A stretch of 6,474 nucleotides of DNA from Clostridia bacterium. Its GTDB lineage: Bacteria; Bacillota; Clostridia; Oscillospirales; QAMX01. The position numbers were made by a program, and so were the translations under genes. Under the pieces are notes generated by a model. It ran no database searches. It was not told the origin of the DNA and saw only the letters and a list, made by a program, of their open reading frames with translations. The stretch covers positions 1 to 6,474 of the forward strand of contig JAFYNU010000132.1 of NCBI GenBank assembly GCA_017547975.1. Direction: 5' to 3'. This document shows, piece by piece, positions 1 to 6,474 of this stretch. Positions within the stretch are counted from its first letter, which is position 1; each line of letters opens with the position of its first letter.

Positions 1-1
1 A

Positions 2-3000
2 ACCATCGAAAGCTTGTCTTCTCTGAATCAAACCCGGGGAGAGGCAATCTACAAAAGCGGATCGGTTCTGCTTTGTGAATTGTTTGTAGAATCTGAAAAG
101 AGCTGCAGGGTGGATGCAAAGGTGCAGGGGAGTATTCGAACTCCGTATCACGTTGTGTTGCGATTTGATGCGGATGGAAAAATGACCGATCGCTTTTGCA
201 ATTGCCCGGCTTACGCCAAATCCGGCGTGCGGGGTAAGAAAAAAAGCGACAGTATATGTAAACATTGTGCATCGGTGTTGTATCTTCTGCGGGATGATAT
301 GAAGTCCTGCCGGATCACCGGCGACTACAAGCCCAAGGATCCCATTGACGACCTGGAAAAGCTTTTGGAGGAAGCCCTGGCCGGAGAACCTGTGAAGGTT
401 CGTACCGACCTCTATGGGGCTCGTATGATCGAAAAGTTTGAACGGGAAGCCAACGTGGATGATATGCTGGCCCTGGTGCCCCATGGTCTTTCCGTGGTGC
501 CGAGTCTGACGTTTGACAGGGGAGACCGTTTCTATCTGGAGTTTACCGTGGGTAACGGCAGACAATATATTGTTCGGGATGCGCTGGCCATGGGCCGTGC
601 CTGGCTCAATCGTGGCATGATTGAATTCGGCAAAGGGCTTTCGGTGCTTTTTACGCCGGAATGCTTTGACGAAGGATCCAGAAATCTTTTGGATTTTGCC
701 GCAAGTCTTGCCGAATACGACCGGCAATACGCCGGCAGAATCAACGCCACCAACCTGAATGCGGCTCCCGATTCCCGCCGTATTTTCCTGCCCCCCAGCG
801 AAATGGGAAAGTTTACCCGCCTTTTTGACGGAAGAACGATTTCTTACCACGGGCTCCGGGAAAACGTCAGGAGCATCACCATTCACGATGAAATTCCCCC
901 GGTGAATTTCCTGGCGGAAAAAGCCGGGGAGGGGATCGTACTAAGTCATGACCTGCCCTCCTTCCGTATGATGGAAGACAGCGTGACACCCAGCCTGGTG
1001 GTAATCACCAACCGGGACGAGGAAAACGCCGACCTCTACTATTGCACTGGCCGTACCAGCGAGATTCTGGCTTCGGTATTGGAGGCCTTCAAACGCAATT
1101 CCAACCAAAACCAACTGCAGTTTTCGGCGGATGCCCAATCCAAGCTTCGCCGTTACGTATTGCCTCGCATCAAAAGCATTAACCGCTTGGTAAGCCATCT
1201 GCAGGATTCCCGCGGATCAAAAAATAAGATCAAGCTGGAAACCAACGTATATATCGACCGGGTGAACGGCAACCAGGAGTACCTGACAGCCGGGGTGAAG
1301 TTTACCTATGGGGACTATACCTTTGATGCCTACGCCAAGGAAGCGTCCCTTTCTGCCGCCCGAATTCCCCGGGATATCGTGGGGGAAATGAAGATCCTGT
1401 ACCTTTTGAGGGAAAAGGGCTTCTACTCCGACGCCAATGGGAATCTGGTACTCATGGGAGATGAGAAAATCTATGATTTTCTCCTTGATGGCATGACCGC
1501 CATCAAGGCTCACGCAACCCTTTACGTAACCGATGCGGTAAAGAGTATTGGAATCCACCGTCCCAAAACGCCCAACGTAAAGATCAAGCTCAACGGCGGT
1601 CTTTTGGAGGTTTCGGTGGGTGGGGATCTGCCGCTTGAAAAAATCGGAGAGATCCTGGCGGCCTACCGGGAAAAGAAAAAGTACTACCGGTTGGGAGACG
1701 GCAGCTTCCTGACCCTGGATGAAAAGAACGTGGGTCTTTTTGCCGAGTTGGAAAAGAATTTTGATCTGGACGAGGAAAAGCTTGCCAAAAAGGAAATGAC
1801 CTTCCTGGCATACCGGGGAATGTATTTGAATACCCTGCTTTCCAAATTCCCCGACGTGGAGGTCAGCGGCAACAAATCCTTCAAGCTTCTCACCGGAAAT
1901 CGGGAAAACAGCGATATCGAAACACCGTTGGATTCTATTCTGCGTGAATACCAGAAAAACGGTGTTCGCTGGCTAAAGGGGCTGGCGGATTTCGGCCTCG
2001 GCGGTATTTTAGCCGACGAAATGGGCCTCGGTAAAACCATCCAGATTATTTCACTCCTTTCGATTCCCCAGGAAAAGAAACGAACGAAGCCCTCTGTGAT
2101 CGTGGCCCCCACTTCCCTGGTGTATAACTGGAAGACGGAATTCGAACGTTTTGCGCCGGAAATGACGGTTACGGTGGTTTCCGGAAGCGTTGCCAAACGC
2201 AAGGAGCTTTTGAAAAGCTTCCGTGGGGAGGTACTGATCACGTCTTACGATGCCATCAAACGAGACCTGGACCTTTATGAAAAGAAACAGTTCCGTTATT
2301 GCATCATCGACGAAGCCCAGTACATAAAGAATCAAACCACCCAAGCCGCCACCTCGGTGAAGGCTATCAATGCGGAGGTCCGCTTTGCGCTGACCGGTAC
2401 GCCGGTGGAAAATTCCCTGGCTGACCTGTGGTCTATATTCGACTTTGTGCTGCCCGGCTTCCTGTATAGCTACCCCAAATTCCGTCGTAAGTACGAGCTT
2501 CCCATTGTCAAGGAAAACGACACCGAAATGGCGGAAGCCCTGCGTGATCAGGTAAAACCCTTCATCCTGCGCCGCACGAAAAGCGAAGTACTCAAGGAGC
2601 TTCCCGACAAGATCGAAAGCACTGTGTACGTGGAGATGGATGAAGAACAACGCAACGTCTATCTTTCCAACCTGGCCCGTGCCCGAAGCGAATTGGAAGA
2701 CGAGCTGGAACGGGTAGGCTTCGAACAAAGCCGTATCAAGATTCTGTCGCTGATTACCCGGCTCCGCCACCTTTGCTGCCACCCGGCTTTGACGCTGGAG
2801 GGGTATGAAGGCGGCAGTGCGAAACTGGATCTTTGCATGGAATTGGTACGGGAAAGTCTGGAAGAAGGACATAAGGTTCTGATTTTCTCCCAGTTCGTGT
2901 CCATGCTCAATCTCATTGGGGACGTATTGACCCAAGAGGGGGTTCGGTACTATCTTCTTAAGGGCGATACCCCGTCGGAAGAGAGAATGCGGTTGGTACA

Positions 3001-3328
3001 GGAATTCAATCAGGATGAAACCCCTATTTTCCTGATTTCCCTGCGGGCCGGCGGAACGGGACTCAACCTGACCTCGGCGGACGTGGTGATTCACTACGAT
3101 CCCTGGTGGAACATCAGCGTGCAAAACCAGGCCACCGACCGGGCTCACCGTATCGGCCAGGAAAAGAACGTACAGGTATTCAAGCTTCTGGTAAAGGATA
3201 GCATCGAAGACAAAATATTCGAGCTGCAGCACCATAAGGAGAATATTTCCCGGGCTGTTATTACCGAAAGTGAGACCTTCGTGGCCAATATGGACAAAGA
3301 CGACATGCTGGAGTTATTCAGGGAATAA
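2..3328 (+). CDS. SWIM zinc-finger SNF2-family DNA-dependent ATPase/helicase (5' end probably cut by window edge)
   Basis: This is a SNF2 (superfamily 2) ATPase of the bacterial SWIM/SNF2-associated type; family members use ATP to translocate on double-stranded DNA and remodel bound proteins. Residues are numbered from the TTG at 14. A SWIM zinc finger (CxC-x17-CxH) is formed by C62, C64, C82 and H84. A long middle region (about 130-620) fits the bacterial SNF2-associated domain. The motor follows: Q-like motif LREYQKNGVRWL (643-654), Walker A DEMGLGKT (668-675), motif Ia APTSLVYNW (698-706), Walker B DEAQ (766-769), motif III LTGTPVEN (793-800), motif IV VLIFSQF (955-961), motif V in 1009-1023 (RAGGTGLNLTSAD), and motif VI QATDRAHRIGQ (1039-1049). 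All motor motifs look intact. The frame stays open to base 2 with no ATG or clear ribosome binding site in view, so the true start is probably upstream; TTG at 14 is the only start-like codon visible near the edge. The cellular role is unknown. Nothing nearby suggests a defence island. Confidence 0.95.
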   Translation, partial: TIESLSSLNQTRGEAIYKSGSVLLCELFVESEKSCRVDAKVQGSIRTPYHVVLRFDADGKMTDRFCNCPAYAKSGVRGKKKSDSICKHCASVLYLLRDDMKSCRITGDYKPKDPIDDLEKLLEEALAGEPVKVRTDLYGARMIEKFEREANVDDMLALVPHGLSVVPSLTFDRGDRFYLEFTVGNGRQYIVRDALAMGRAWLNRGMIEFGKGLSVLFTPECFDEGSRNLLDFAASLAEYDRQYAGRINATNLNAAPDSRRIFLPPSEMGKFTRLFDGRTISYHGLRENVRSITIHDEIPPVNFLAEKAGEGIVLSHDLPSFRMMEDSVTPSLVVITNRDEENADLYYCTGRTSEILASVLEAFKRNSNQNQLQFSADAQSKLRRYVLPRIKSINRLVSHLQDSRGSKNKIKLETNVYIDRVNGNQEYLTAGVKFTYGDYTFDAYAKEASLSAARIPRDIVGEMKILYLLREKGFYSDANGNLVLMGDEKIYDFLLDGMTAIKAHATLYVTDAVKSIGIHRPKTPNVKIKLNGGLLEVSVGGDLPLEKIGEILAAYREKKKYYRLGDGSFLTLDEKNVGLFAELEKNFDLDEEKLAKKEMTFLAYRGMYLNTLLSKFPDVEVSGNKSFKLLTGNRENSDIETPLDSILREYQKNGVRWLKGLADFGLGGILADEMGLGKTIQIISLLSIPQEKKRTKPSVIVAPTSLVYNWKTEFERFAPEMTVTVVSGSVAKRKELLKSFRGEVLITSYDAIKRDLDLYEKKQFRYCIIDEAQYIKNQTTQAATSVKAINAEVRFALTGTPVENSLADLWSIFDFVLPGFLYSYPKFRRKYELPIVKENDTEMAEALRDQVKPFILRRTKSEVLKELPDKIESTVYVEMDEEQRNVYLSNLARARSELEDELERVGFEQSRIKILSLITRLRHLCCHPALTLEGYEGGSAKLDLCMELVRESLEEGHKVLIFSQFVSMLNLIGDVLTQEGVRYYLLKGDTPSEERMRLVQEFNQDETPIFLISLRAGGTGLNLTSADVVIHYDPWWNISVQNQATDRAHRIGQEKNVQVFKLLVKDSIEDKIFELQHHKENISRAVITESETFVANMDKDDMLELFRE

Positions 3329-3357
3329 AAATTGTGAGAAAATAGTAAAAGTTTTTC

Positions 3358-3386
3358 TTTACAAATAAAAGAAATAGAGGTAAAAT
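3358..3386 (+). promoter_or_regulatory. Sigma-A-type promoter for the parvulin gene
   Basis: A -35 box TTTACA (3358-3363, 5 of 6 to consensus) and a -10 box TAAAAT (3381-3386, 5 of 6) are separated by exactly 17 bases. Transcription would start near 3393. The 29 bases between the upstream helicase stop and the -35 box are almost pure A/T and could act as an UP element. The spacing and AT-rich setting make this a good candidate. It suggests the isomerase is transcribed independently of the helicase gene, although no terminator separates them. Confidence 0.75.
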
Positions 3387-3393
3387 AGTGTTT

Positions 3394-3420
3394 ATGCTGC
3401 GGACGAAACGTCCTTCGCAT
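3394..3420 (+). promoter_or_regulatory. Stem-loop in the 5' leader of the parvulin gene
   Basis: GGACG (3401-3405) pairs with CGTCC (3409-3413) around an AAA loop. Below a small internal loop, ATGC (3394-3397) pairs with GCAT (3417-3420), and G3399 can extend this with C3416. The hairpin begins within a base or two of the predicted transcription start and ends 12 bases before the ribosome binding site. There is no U-tract, so it is not a terminator. It may protect the mRNA 5' end or bind a regulator, but this is inference; it matches no riboswitch class I recognise. Confidence 0.5.
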
Positions 3421-3448
3421 GAACCCCCATTGAAAGGATGTAATAAAC

Positions 3449-4993
3449 ATGGGTCAGCAAAAAGCTAAGTTAGACGCCGGAAAGGCGAAGAAGAGTAAGA
3501 TTACTCTGAAACAAAGAACCGCTCTGCGTTGGACAATTGCGTTTGTCCTGGTATTTGCCATTCTGATCGGCCTGGGCCTTGCCGTCAGCAACGATTGGTT
3601 CGATGGTTTTGGTCCTGCCTGCACCGTGGGCGACGTGGAAATCAGCAAGGACGAATATCAGTTCAACTTCCACTCCAATTACGCAAGCTTTGTGAATTAT
3701 TATTCCAGCTATCTCTCCAGCATTGGTCTGGATACCAGCAAGGATCTTTCGGCACAGATGTATGACGAGGATACCACCTGGGAACAGTACTTTGAAGAAC
3801 AGACCCGTACCAGCCTGGTGGATACCGTTGGTCTTTCGGAAACCGCCAAGGCCGAAGGTATTACTCTGGACGAGGAACGCCAGAGCGAAGTGGATTCCTA
3901 TGTTGCCGATATGAAGGCCTCCGCCAAGAAGGAAGGTCTCAGCCTGGGCGCTTACAGCAGAGGCGTATTCGGCCGCAAGCTGGATGAGGAAATCATCCGT
4001 TCTTCTCTGACCAGAATTCTTCTTGCTGAGCAGTATTCTGAATATCTCTATGAGTCTTTTGAATACAGCGATGAAGATCTGACTGCCGAATATGAAGCAA
4101 ACGTCAAGGACTATGATACGGTCGATTATCTGCTCCTGCCGATCTTTGCCGATATTCCCGATCAGGACAACATGACCGACGACGAATATGCCGAAGTAAC
4201 GGCAAATGCCATGGACGAAGCCAAGGCCAAGGCGGAAGAACTGTTTGAAACCATTGCAGGGGACAGCGATACCGCATCTGAAGCTGCCTTTAATAACGTG
4301 GCCATTCGCTACACCAAGGATCTCCTGGACGAAGAGGAAGACAAGGAAGAAGTTGCCGCTGAACTGTTCGTGGAAACTGCCCACGGTCAGGATGAGGTGG
4401 TGGAAACCAGCGGTGCGGAATGGCTGTACGATGGTACCCGCAAGGCCGGTGACATTGCCGTCCTGGAAGATACCGAAGGCTACTCCATCTATCTCTTCCT
4501 CAACCGCGAAAAGGAAAGCTACAGTGTAGTCGATGTCCGTCACATTCTGGTTCCCTTCAATGCAAACAACACCGAAGCCACCAGCACCACCGAAGACAAT
4601 AAGGCTAAGAGCGGTGCTGAAGAACTGCTTGCTTCCTTCGAAGCCGCAGGTGCCACCGAAGAAGCCTTCGCCACCCTGGCCAAGGCCAACGGTACCGATT
4701 CCACCGCTGTGGAAGGCGGGCTGATGGAAGATATCAAGCAGGGCGATATGGTTGCTGAGTTTGATGCCTGGATCTTTGATGAAGCCCGCAAAGAAGGCGA
4801 CTATGATATTGTGAAGACCCAGTATGGTTATCACCTGGTTTATTTCCAGGGTGCCGGTGAAGAAGCCTGGAAGGTGGATGTAGACACCGTTCTCCGGGAA
4901 GCCGATTACACCGAAAAGTATGATTCCATTCTGAACGGTTACCCCGTAGTGATCGACGGCATGGAAGTATACCGCTACGAAGGCAAAAAATAA
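3449..4993 (+). CDS. Membrane-anchored PrsA/SurA-like parvulin peptidyl-prolyl cis-trans isomerase
   Basis: This foldase would catalyse cis-trans isomerisation of prolyl bonds and assist folding of exported proteins on the outer face of the membrane. Start ATG 3449 is preceded by AAAGGA (3433-3438), 10 bases upstream. A lysine/arginine-rich cytoplasmic tail (1-27) leads into one hydrophobic segment (about 28-47). A SurA/PrsA-like helical region starts near 59 (TVGDVEISKDEY) and runs to about 222. The C-terminal parvulin domain (about 361-468) carries the family marks VRHILVPF (363-370), a GG-x-L-like GGLMEDIKQGD (423-433), and QYGYHLVYF (458-466), with conserved histidines H365 and H462. Residues 222-352 resemble a second, degenerate parvulin domain. 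No lipobox cysteine is seen, unlike typical PrsA lipoproteins, so it is probably held by an uncleaved signal anchor. The extracellular part is strongly acidic (for example DEEEDKEE at 294-301). Lysine is mostly AAG, consistent with good expression. Naming it prsA would be an over-call, since length and architecture differ from the Bacillus protein. Confidence 0.9.
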   Translation: MGQQKAKLDAGKAKKSKITLKQRTALRWTIAFVLVFAILIGLGLAVSNDWFDGFGPACTVGDVEISKDEYQFNFHSNYASFVNYYSSYLSSIGLDTSKDLSAQMYDEDTTWEQYFEEQTRTSLVDTVGLSETAKAEGITLDEERQSEVDSYVADMKASAKKEGLSLGAYSRGVFGRKLDEEIIRSSLTRILLAEQYSEYLYESFEYSDEDLTAEYEANVKDYDTVDYLLLPIFADIPDQDNMTDDEYAEVTANAMDEAKAKAEELFETIAGDSDTASEAAFNNVAIRYTKDLLDEEEDKEEVAAELFVETAHGQDEVVETSGAEWLYDGTRKAGDIAVLEDTEGYSIYLFLNREKESYSVVDVRHILVPFNANNTEATSTTEDNKAKSGAEELLASFEAAGATEEAFATLAKANGTDSTAVEGGLMEDIKQGDMVAEFDAWIFDEARKEGDYDIVKTQYGYHLVYFQGAGEEAWKVDVDTVLREADYTEKYDSILNGYPVVIDGMEVYRYEGKK

Positions 4994-5016
4994 TCAAAAG
5001 ATTTTAAAAATACCTA

Positions 5017-5045
5017 TTGCAAAATATAAATAAGTGTGCTATAAT
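5017..5045 (+). promoter_or_regulatory. Extended -10 sigma-A promoter for rpmE
   Basis: A -35 box TTGCAA (5017-5022, 4 of 6, with the strongest TTG intact) lies 17 bases from a perfect TATAAT (5040-5045). The -10 box is preceded by TG at 5037-5038, which gives an extended -10 element. Upstream bases 4994-5016 are AT-rich. Predicted transcription starts near 5052, leaving a leader of only about 25 bases before the rpmE ATG. A strong promoter fits a ribosomal protein gene. Confidence 0.85.
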
Positions 5046-5061
5046 AATGTGGTTCATGTAG

Positions 5062-5070
5062 AAAGAGGTG
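5062..5070 (+). promoter_or_regulatory. Ribosome binding site that fixes the rpmE start
   Basis: AAAGAGGTG sits six bases before ATG 5077. An in-frame GTG at 5068 lies inside this element, so it cannot be the start used with it. The ATG choice also gives the standard L31 N-terminus, MKENIHPKY. Confidence 0.85.
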
Positions 5071-5076
5071 AAGGCA

Positions 5077-5277
5077 ATGAAGGAGAACATCCATCCCAAA
5101 TATTATCAGACGACAGTTAAGTGTGCATGCGGAGAAGTAATCGAAACCGGCTCCACCAAGGAGAACATCCGTGTTGAAATTTGTTCTAAGTGTCATCCCT
5201 TCTTCACCGGCAAGCAGAAGCTTGTCGATACGGGCGGACGCGTTGACAGATTCAAGAAGAAGTTCGGTCTTGAATAA
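5077..5277 (+). CDS. rpmE: 50S ribosomal protein L31, zinc-binding type
   Basis: L31 is a small protein of the large ribosomal subunit that lies near the central protuberance and contributes to contacts between subunits. The 66-residue product has the normal family length and family sequence throughout: MKENIHPKY at the start, RVEICSKCHPFFTGKQK (32-48) and the DTGGRVDRFKKKFG tail. Four cysteines, C16, C18, C36 and C39, form the zinc site, which makes this the C+ form rather than the zinc-independent paralogue (RpmE2/YtiA type) expressed under zinc starvation. The gene has its own promoter and ends 17 bases before a strong terminator, so it is probably a monocistronic unit. No Zur-like operator is evident at the promoter, which fits the zinc-containing form. 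Confidence 0.98.
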   Translation: MKENIHPKYYQTTVKCACGEVIETGSTKENIRVEICSKCHPFFTGKQKLVDTGGRVDRFKKKFGLE

Positions 5278-5293
5278 GATTATTTCAAAAATT

Positions 5294-5324
5294 GCCGTCT
5301 CGAGAAATCGAGACGGCTTTTTTT
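5294..5324 (+). terminator. Intrinsic terminator after rpmE
   Basis: A perfect 10-bp stem, GCCGTCTCGA (5294-5303) with TCGAGACGGC (5308-5317), closes on a GAAA tetraloop of the GNRA class. It is followed by seven Ts (5318-5324). All parts of a rho-independent terminator are present, and the stem is preceded by an A-rich run. It starts 17 bases after the rpmE stop and ends ten bases before the hflX Shine-Dalgarno element. Confidence 0.95.
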
Positions 5325-5333
5325 AAGACCTAT

Positions 5334-5339
5334 AAGGAG
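5334..5339 (+). promoter_or_regulatory. Ribosome binding site of hflX
   Basis: AAGGAG lies five bases before ATG 5345, a near-perfect Shine-Dalgarno element. It supports this start over any later one, and lies just beyond the terminator U-tract. Confidence 0.85.
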
Positions 5340-5344
5340 ACTGT

Positions 5345-6474
5345 ATGGTCGAAAAGATTAAGAATACCCTGGAAACAAAAGAAAAAGCCATCATCGTTGG
5401 ATTGAATTGCCGTGTGTTTGACGATGAAGAAAACAGCAGCGAGGAAAGTCTGGAAGAACTGTCTGCCCTGGTGGATACCGCCGGGGGAGAGGTGGTGGCC
5501 AGTGTTCTGCAAAACCGTGGAGAGCCGGACGTACGGTGTTACATCGGTGAAGGCAAGGCAAGAGAAATTGCAGAACTGGCGAAAAATCTGGAAGCTGAGC
5601 TTATTGTATTCGATAACGAGTTGGCGCCCTCCCAGGCCAAGGTTTTGGAACAGATTATGGAATGCCGTATTCTGGACCGAAGCGGTCTGATTCTGGATAT
5701 TTTCGCAGGGCGCGCCCGCACTGCCGAAGGTAAGCTTCAGGTGGAGTTGGCACAGTATAAATATCTTCTGCCCCGTCTGACAGGTATGTGGGGGCATCTG
5801 GTGCGTCAAACGGCATCGGGCGGCAAAAGCCCCATCGGTACCCGCGGTCCCGGTGAAACCCAGTTGGAAACCGACCGTCGTCACGTCAGAATTCACATGC
5901 AGCGCCTGGAACGGGCCCTTGCGGATGTCAGACGCGTACGGGAACAGCAACGAAAGCGCCGCTTGAAAAACGATATTCCGGTGGTGGCTATAGTGGGCTA
6001 TACCAATGCAGGGAAATCCACCCTTCTGAACCGGCTGACCGGCAGCAATATCCAGGCGAATAACCGTCTGTTTGATACCCTGGATACCTCCACCAGACAC
6101 CTGAGAATCAGCGATGCCTGTGAAGTGGTGATTTCCGATACGGTAGGATTCATCCGTCGATTGCCCCACCATTTGATTGAAGCATTTAAGGCAACTTTGG
6201 AAGAACTTCAATATGCCGATCTGATTCTGCACGTAATTGACGTATCCAATCCCGACTGGATGCTCCAGGCAAAGGTGACCGAAAAGCTTTGCGATGAGCT
6301 GGCTCCCGAGGGAGTCAAGCGCATTGCGGTGCTGAATAAGGCCGATGCCTGTCCCCCGGAAGAGATCCCCAATGGCGGTCTTCTCATTTCCGCCAGAACC
6401 GGCGAAAATATCGATGAACTGTTGCGGGTGATCGAACAGGAGGTTGGCCGGGAAATGAAGGCTGTCAGCCTGCA
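5345..6474 (+). CDS. hflX: HflX ribosome-associated GTPase (3' end cut by window edge)
   Basis: HflX binds the large subunit and, in studied bacteria, splits stalled or heat-damaged 70S ribosomes using GTP. The frame runs open from ATG 5345 to the window edge: 376 codons visible, no stop. Family proteins are usually somewhat over 400 residues, so only a C-terminal piece should be missing. The N-terminal HflX domain shows GLILDIFAGRARTAEGK (114-130) and the signature GTRGPGETQLETDRR (165-179), followed by a basic helical linker (about 180-209) rich in arginine. The G domain has G1 GYTNAGKST (218-226), switch I with TLDTSTR (245-251), G3 DTVGF (265-269), G4 NKAD (331-334) and G5 SAR (349-351). 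Phe269 occupies the place where Ras-like enzymes have the catalytic glutamine, as is normal for this family. All key motifs are intact. No promoter is visible between the rpmE terminator and the start. Confidence 0.97.
   Translation, partial: MVEKIKNTLETKEKAIIVGLNCRVFDDEENSSEESLEELSALVDTAGGEVVASVLQNRGEPDVRCYIGEGKAREIAELAKNLEAELIVFDNELAPSQAKVLEQIMECRILDRSGLILDIFAGRARTAEGKLQVELAQYKYLLPRLTGMWGHLVRQTASGGKSPIGTRGPGETQLETDRRHVRIHMQRLERALADVRRVREQQRKRRLKNDIPVVAIVGYTNAGKSTLLNRLTGSNIQANNRLFDTLDTSTRHLRISDACEVVISDTVGFIRRLPHHLIEAFKATLEELQYADLILHVIDVSNPDWMLQAKVTEKLCDELAPEGVKRIAVLNKADACPPEEIPNGGLLISARTGENIDELLRVIEQEVGREMKAVSL

Noticed and set aside
14..16. TTG 14 as the true start of the SNF2 gene
   Set aside because: The frame is open upstream to the window edge and no ribosome binding site is seen in the 13 bases available. 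An upstream start outside the window is more likely, though this cannot be settled here.
2051..3235. A 394-codon open frame on the minus strand opposite the SNF2 motor domain
   Set aside because: It is antisense to highly conserved helicase motifs, has no ribosome binding site that I can see, and its translation is a mirror of the helicase codons.
2..3328. SNF2 helicase as part of a phage-defence system such as DISARM
   Set aside because: No methyltransferase, nuclease, phospholipase-like or other defence partner is seen, and the right-hand neighbours are housekeeping genes. SWIM-type SNF2 proteins are common in Clostridia chromosomes. The left neighbour is outside the window, so this is not fully excluded.
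3337..3359. Possible AT-only stem (AGAAAA with TTTTCT) as a terminator of the SNF2 gene
   Set aside because: The stem has a single G-C pair at most and a loop of about ten bases; it would be too weak to terminate, and the Ts belong to the promoter region.
3602..3625. Lipobox at C58 of the isomerase
   Set aside because: The residues before C58 are F-G-P-A, which do not fit the L-[AST]-[GA]-C pattern, and the cysteine is about ten residues beyond the hydrophobic segment.
3470..4834. A 454-codon open frame on the minus strand opposite the isomerase gene
   Set aside because: It lies wholly inside the confidently assigned isomerase gene. Its low-complexity, Ile/Phe/Gly-rich product resembles no family I know, and the openness follows from codon bias on the plus strand (few TTA, CTA and TCA codons).
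5068..5076. GTG start for rpmE giving three extra residues (MKA)
   Set aside because: The GTG is part of the Shine-Dalgarno element for ATG 5077, and L31 proteins start at the MKE position.
5243..5280. Perfect TTGACA (5243-5248) in rpmE as the -35 of an hflX promoter
   Set aside because: No -10 box lies at 16-18 bases; the nearest candidate TAAGAT (5275) is 26 bases away. It would also lie upstream of the terminator. The TTGACA encodes part of a conserved L31 segment (GGRVDRF).

Overview
The window looks like ordinary chromosome from a Gram-positive anaerobe of the Bacillota, most likely Clostridia. This rests on three things: strong AGGAGG-type ribosome binding sites, near-consensus sigma-A promoters in AT-rich gaps between genes of mid GC content, and the protein families present. 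These are a SWIM-type SNF2 helicase, a membrane-anchored PrsA-like foldase, a zinc-type ribosomal protein L31 and HflX. The genus cannot be read from this sequence. All four genes lie on the + strand and the region is densely coding. I see no mobile element, tRNA, rRNA, CRISPR array or sign of horizontal transfer.

Layout: (1) positions 2-3328, a SNF2-family ATPase whose frame is open to the left edge, so its first residues are probably missing; (2) a 120-base AT-rich gap with a near-consensus promoter and a short 5'-leader hairpin; (3) positions 3449-4993, a 514-residue membrane-anchored parvulin-type peptidyl-prolyl isomerase; (4) an 83-base gap with an extended -10 promoter; (5) positions 5077-5277, rpmE (L31); (6) a strong intrinsic terminator that ends only ten bases before the ribosome binding site of (7) hflX, which starts at 5345 and runs off the right edge without a stop codon.

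The genes appear to form separate transcription units rather than one pathway. The helicase acts on DNA or nucleoprotein. The isomerase probably folds secreted proteins on the outer face of the membrane. L31 and HflX both concern the ribosome: L31 is a large-subunit protein at the subunit interface, and HflX is a GTPase that splits stalled ribosomes. The most notable points are an internal duplication in the isomerase, in which an upstream parvulin-like domain has lost both conserved histidines, and the placement of the rpmE terminator inside the apparent leader of hflX. I do not see convincing evidence for a novel multi-gene system.
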